Shown here piece after piece: positions 12,386-13,037 of a stretch of 13,037 nt of DNA. Each line of letters starts with the position of its first letter. Position 1 is the stretch's first letter. Origin of the DNA: Candidatus Woesearchaeota archaeon (GTDB lineage: Archaea; Nanobdellota; Nanobdellia; Woesearchaeales; UBA525); contig RFKA01000071.1 of the NCBI GenBank assembly GCA_003694385.1, forward strand, positions 1 through 13,037. Reading direction: 5' to 3'. Made by a program: the position numbers and the translations under genes. The notes under the pieces are model-generated. The model ran no database searches and had not been told where the DNA came from. It saw only the letters and a list, made by a program, of their open reading frames with translations.

Positions 12386-12924
12386 TCAACGTTCAGCGTG
12401 AACTGTGTGCGGTGGCGCTGCGGGCACACTCCCCCGGCGAATTGTGCGCAGCCGCCCGCACTCGTCGTCTCGAACGCGACGAGTTCGCAAAGGTACTGTC
12501 CCTGCCCAAGAGCAGTATTCGTCACCGTGTCAGTCCCGTAAATCGTGATGCGGAACCCGACAGCCTTCCCTTTCTCGATGAGTGAGGAGAGCCCGACGCT
12601 CCCCGGCTGGTACGTGTTCCCGTCACTATCGATGCACACGCCAGTCTTGACGCGGAAATACGCTTTGTTGCCCGTGTTATAGTACGCGGCGAGCAGCTGC
12701 GCGGATTCTCCACTCTTGACCGTGACCTCTTCTGGCGAGAGCACGAGCGGGTTGTCAGGGCTGGGCTGGTTCGGGAGCAAACTCACATCGACGAGCTCAG
12801 GGAGGGCTCCTGCTTTCGAGAAAATAGTGGTGATGAAGCCAATGCCGAGCGCGATGACGAGGACGGCGATGACGATGATGACAATGGCTTTTATGCTGAG
12901 TGTGAGCGCTCCCTTATCGGACAT
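12382..12924 (-). CDS. Pilin-like secreted protein with class III signal peptide
   Basis: A protein of 180 residues. The N-terminus MSDKGALTLSIKAIVIIV has a short charged leader ending in Lys-Gly, followed by about 24 hydrophobic residues (11-34), the layout of archaeal type IV pilin-like precursors cut by a prepilin peptidase after KG. The rest (about 38-180) looks like a beta-sandwich ectodomain (EEVTVKSGESAQLLAAYYN; RVKTGVCIDS; VGFRITIYGT; QGQYLCELVAFETT; RTQFTLNVD) with four Cys (97, 146, 159, 167) that could form two disulfides. The frame extends to 13002, but that part lies over the upstream gene, so the ATG at 12924 (preceded by AAGGTG) is preferred. It overlaps the upstream gene by 11 nt. 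The C-terminal pattern resembles that of its neighbour, so they are likely paralogues. Confidence 0.8.
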   Translation of the reverse strand: MSDKGALTLSIKAIVIIVIAVLVIALGIGFITTIFSKAGALPELVDVSLLPNQPSPDNPLVLSPEEVTVKSGESAQLLAAYYNTGNKAYFRVKTGVCIDSDGNTYQPGSVGLSSLIEKGKAVGFRITIYGTDTVTNTALGQGQYLCELVAFETTSAGGCAQFAGGVCPQRHRTQFTLNVD

Positions 12925-13036
12925 TGATATGCACCTTCGTTTTTGCGTACGGGCCCGAGTAGAACACCCACCCGTTCCCGTCGTCGTACTTCGTTGATTC
13001 AATGGCTACGTCAAACGTGTACTCTCCCGGCAAGGC
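12914..13036 (-). CDS. 3' end of a second pilin-like or surface protein (partial)
   Basis: Forty codons run from the right edge to a TAA at 12916-12914, inside the start of the next gene. The visible end is ALPGEYTFDVAIESTKYDD, then GNGWVFYSGPYAKTKVHINVR. Its pattern G-E-Y-x-F-x-V-A-x-E ... K-x-x-I-N-V parallels G-Q-Y-x-C-E-L-V-A-x-E ... T-Q-F-T-L-N-V in the downstream protein, so both appear to end in the same beta-sandwich domain. The 11-nt overlap implies one operon. The N-terminus lies outside the window, so a signal peptide cannot be checked. Confidence 0.7.
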   Translation of the reverse strand, partial: ALPGEYTFDVAIESTKYDDGNGWVFYSGPYAKTKVHINVR

Positions 13037-13037
13037 C

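Overview
The window looks archaeal and most like a DPANN-type genome. The support is a set of A/T-rich boxes centred about 25 nt upstream of start codons (leaderless transcripts), a short archaeal-form triosephosphate isomerase, a 1036-residue IleRS of archaeal/eukaryotic type, a tRNA-His with G-1:C73 and no encoded CCA, and tandem pilin-like proteins with class III signal peptides. No lineage can be fixed from 13 kb without a search.

Layout. 2-130 is the 3' end of an unidentified gene. 181-4562 holds ileS and a 400-residue orphan, both on the minus strand. 4563-5800 holds two small orphan genes (a zinc-ribbon protein with a coiled-coil-like and basic tail, and a 104-residue protein), each preceded by short phased direct repeats. 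5828-5900 is tRNA-His(GTG), followed by an A/T-rich stretch (about 37% G+C by hand count over 5901-6060) that carries a possible gene remnant on the minus strand. 6104-7848 is a translationally coupled pair: a PIN-domain protein and a full-length bacterial-type sigma-70 family protein. hisS follows, with its TATA box overlapping the sigma stop codon. Then come a thioredoxin, a convergent orphan that overlaps it by 20 bp, lgt (lipoprotein diacylglyceryl transferase) coupled to a 103-residue orphan, an archaeal tpiA behind a perfect 17-bp tandem repeat, and two minus-strand pilin-like surface genes.

The most notable item is the PIN-sigma pair. Archaeal RNA polymerase is recruited by TBP and TFB, so a complete sigma (regions 1.2, 2 and 4, with an intact -35 recognition helix) co-translated with a predicted PIN ribonuclease, and lying between tRNA-His and its synthetase gene, is unexpected and could be a two-component regulatory or conflict system. 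Sigma-like proteins have been reported before in DPANN single-cell genomes (recalled from memory); the pairing with PIN and the location are what I would follow up. The second unusual item is Lgt in an archaeal context, with a conserved Glu replaced by Asn.

The rest is core housekeeping: two aminoacyl-tRNA synthetases, one of their tRNAs, thioredoxin and a glycolytic enzyme, interspersed with short unidentified proteins. Most genes appear to have their own promoter with the start codon 29-30 nt downstream of the TATA box; thioredoxin is the clear exception, with a leader and a Shine-Dalgarno site.
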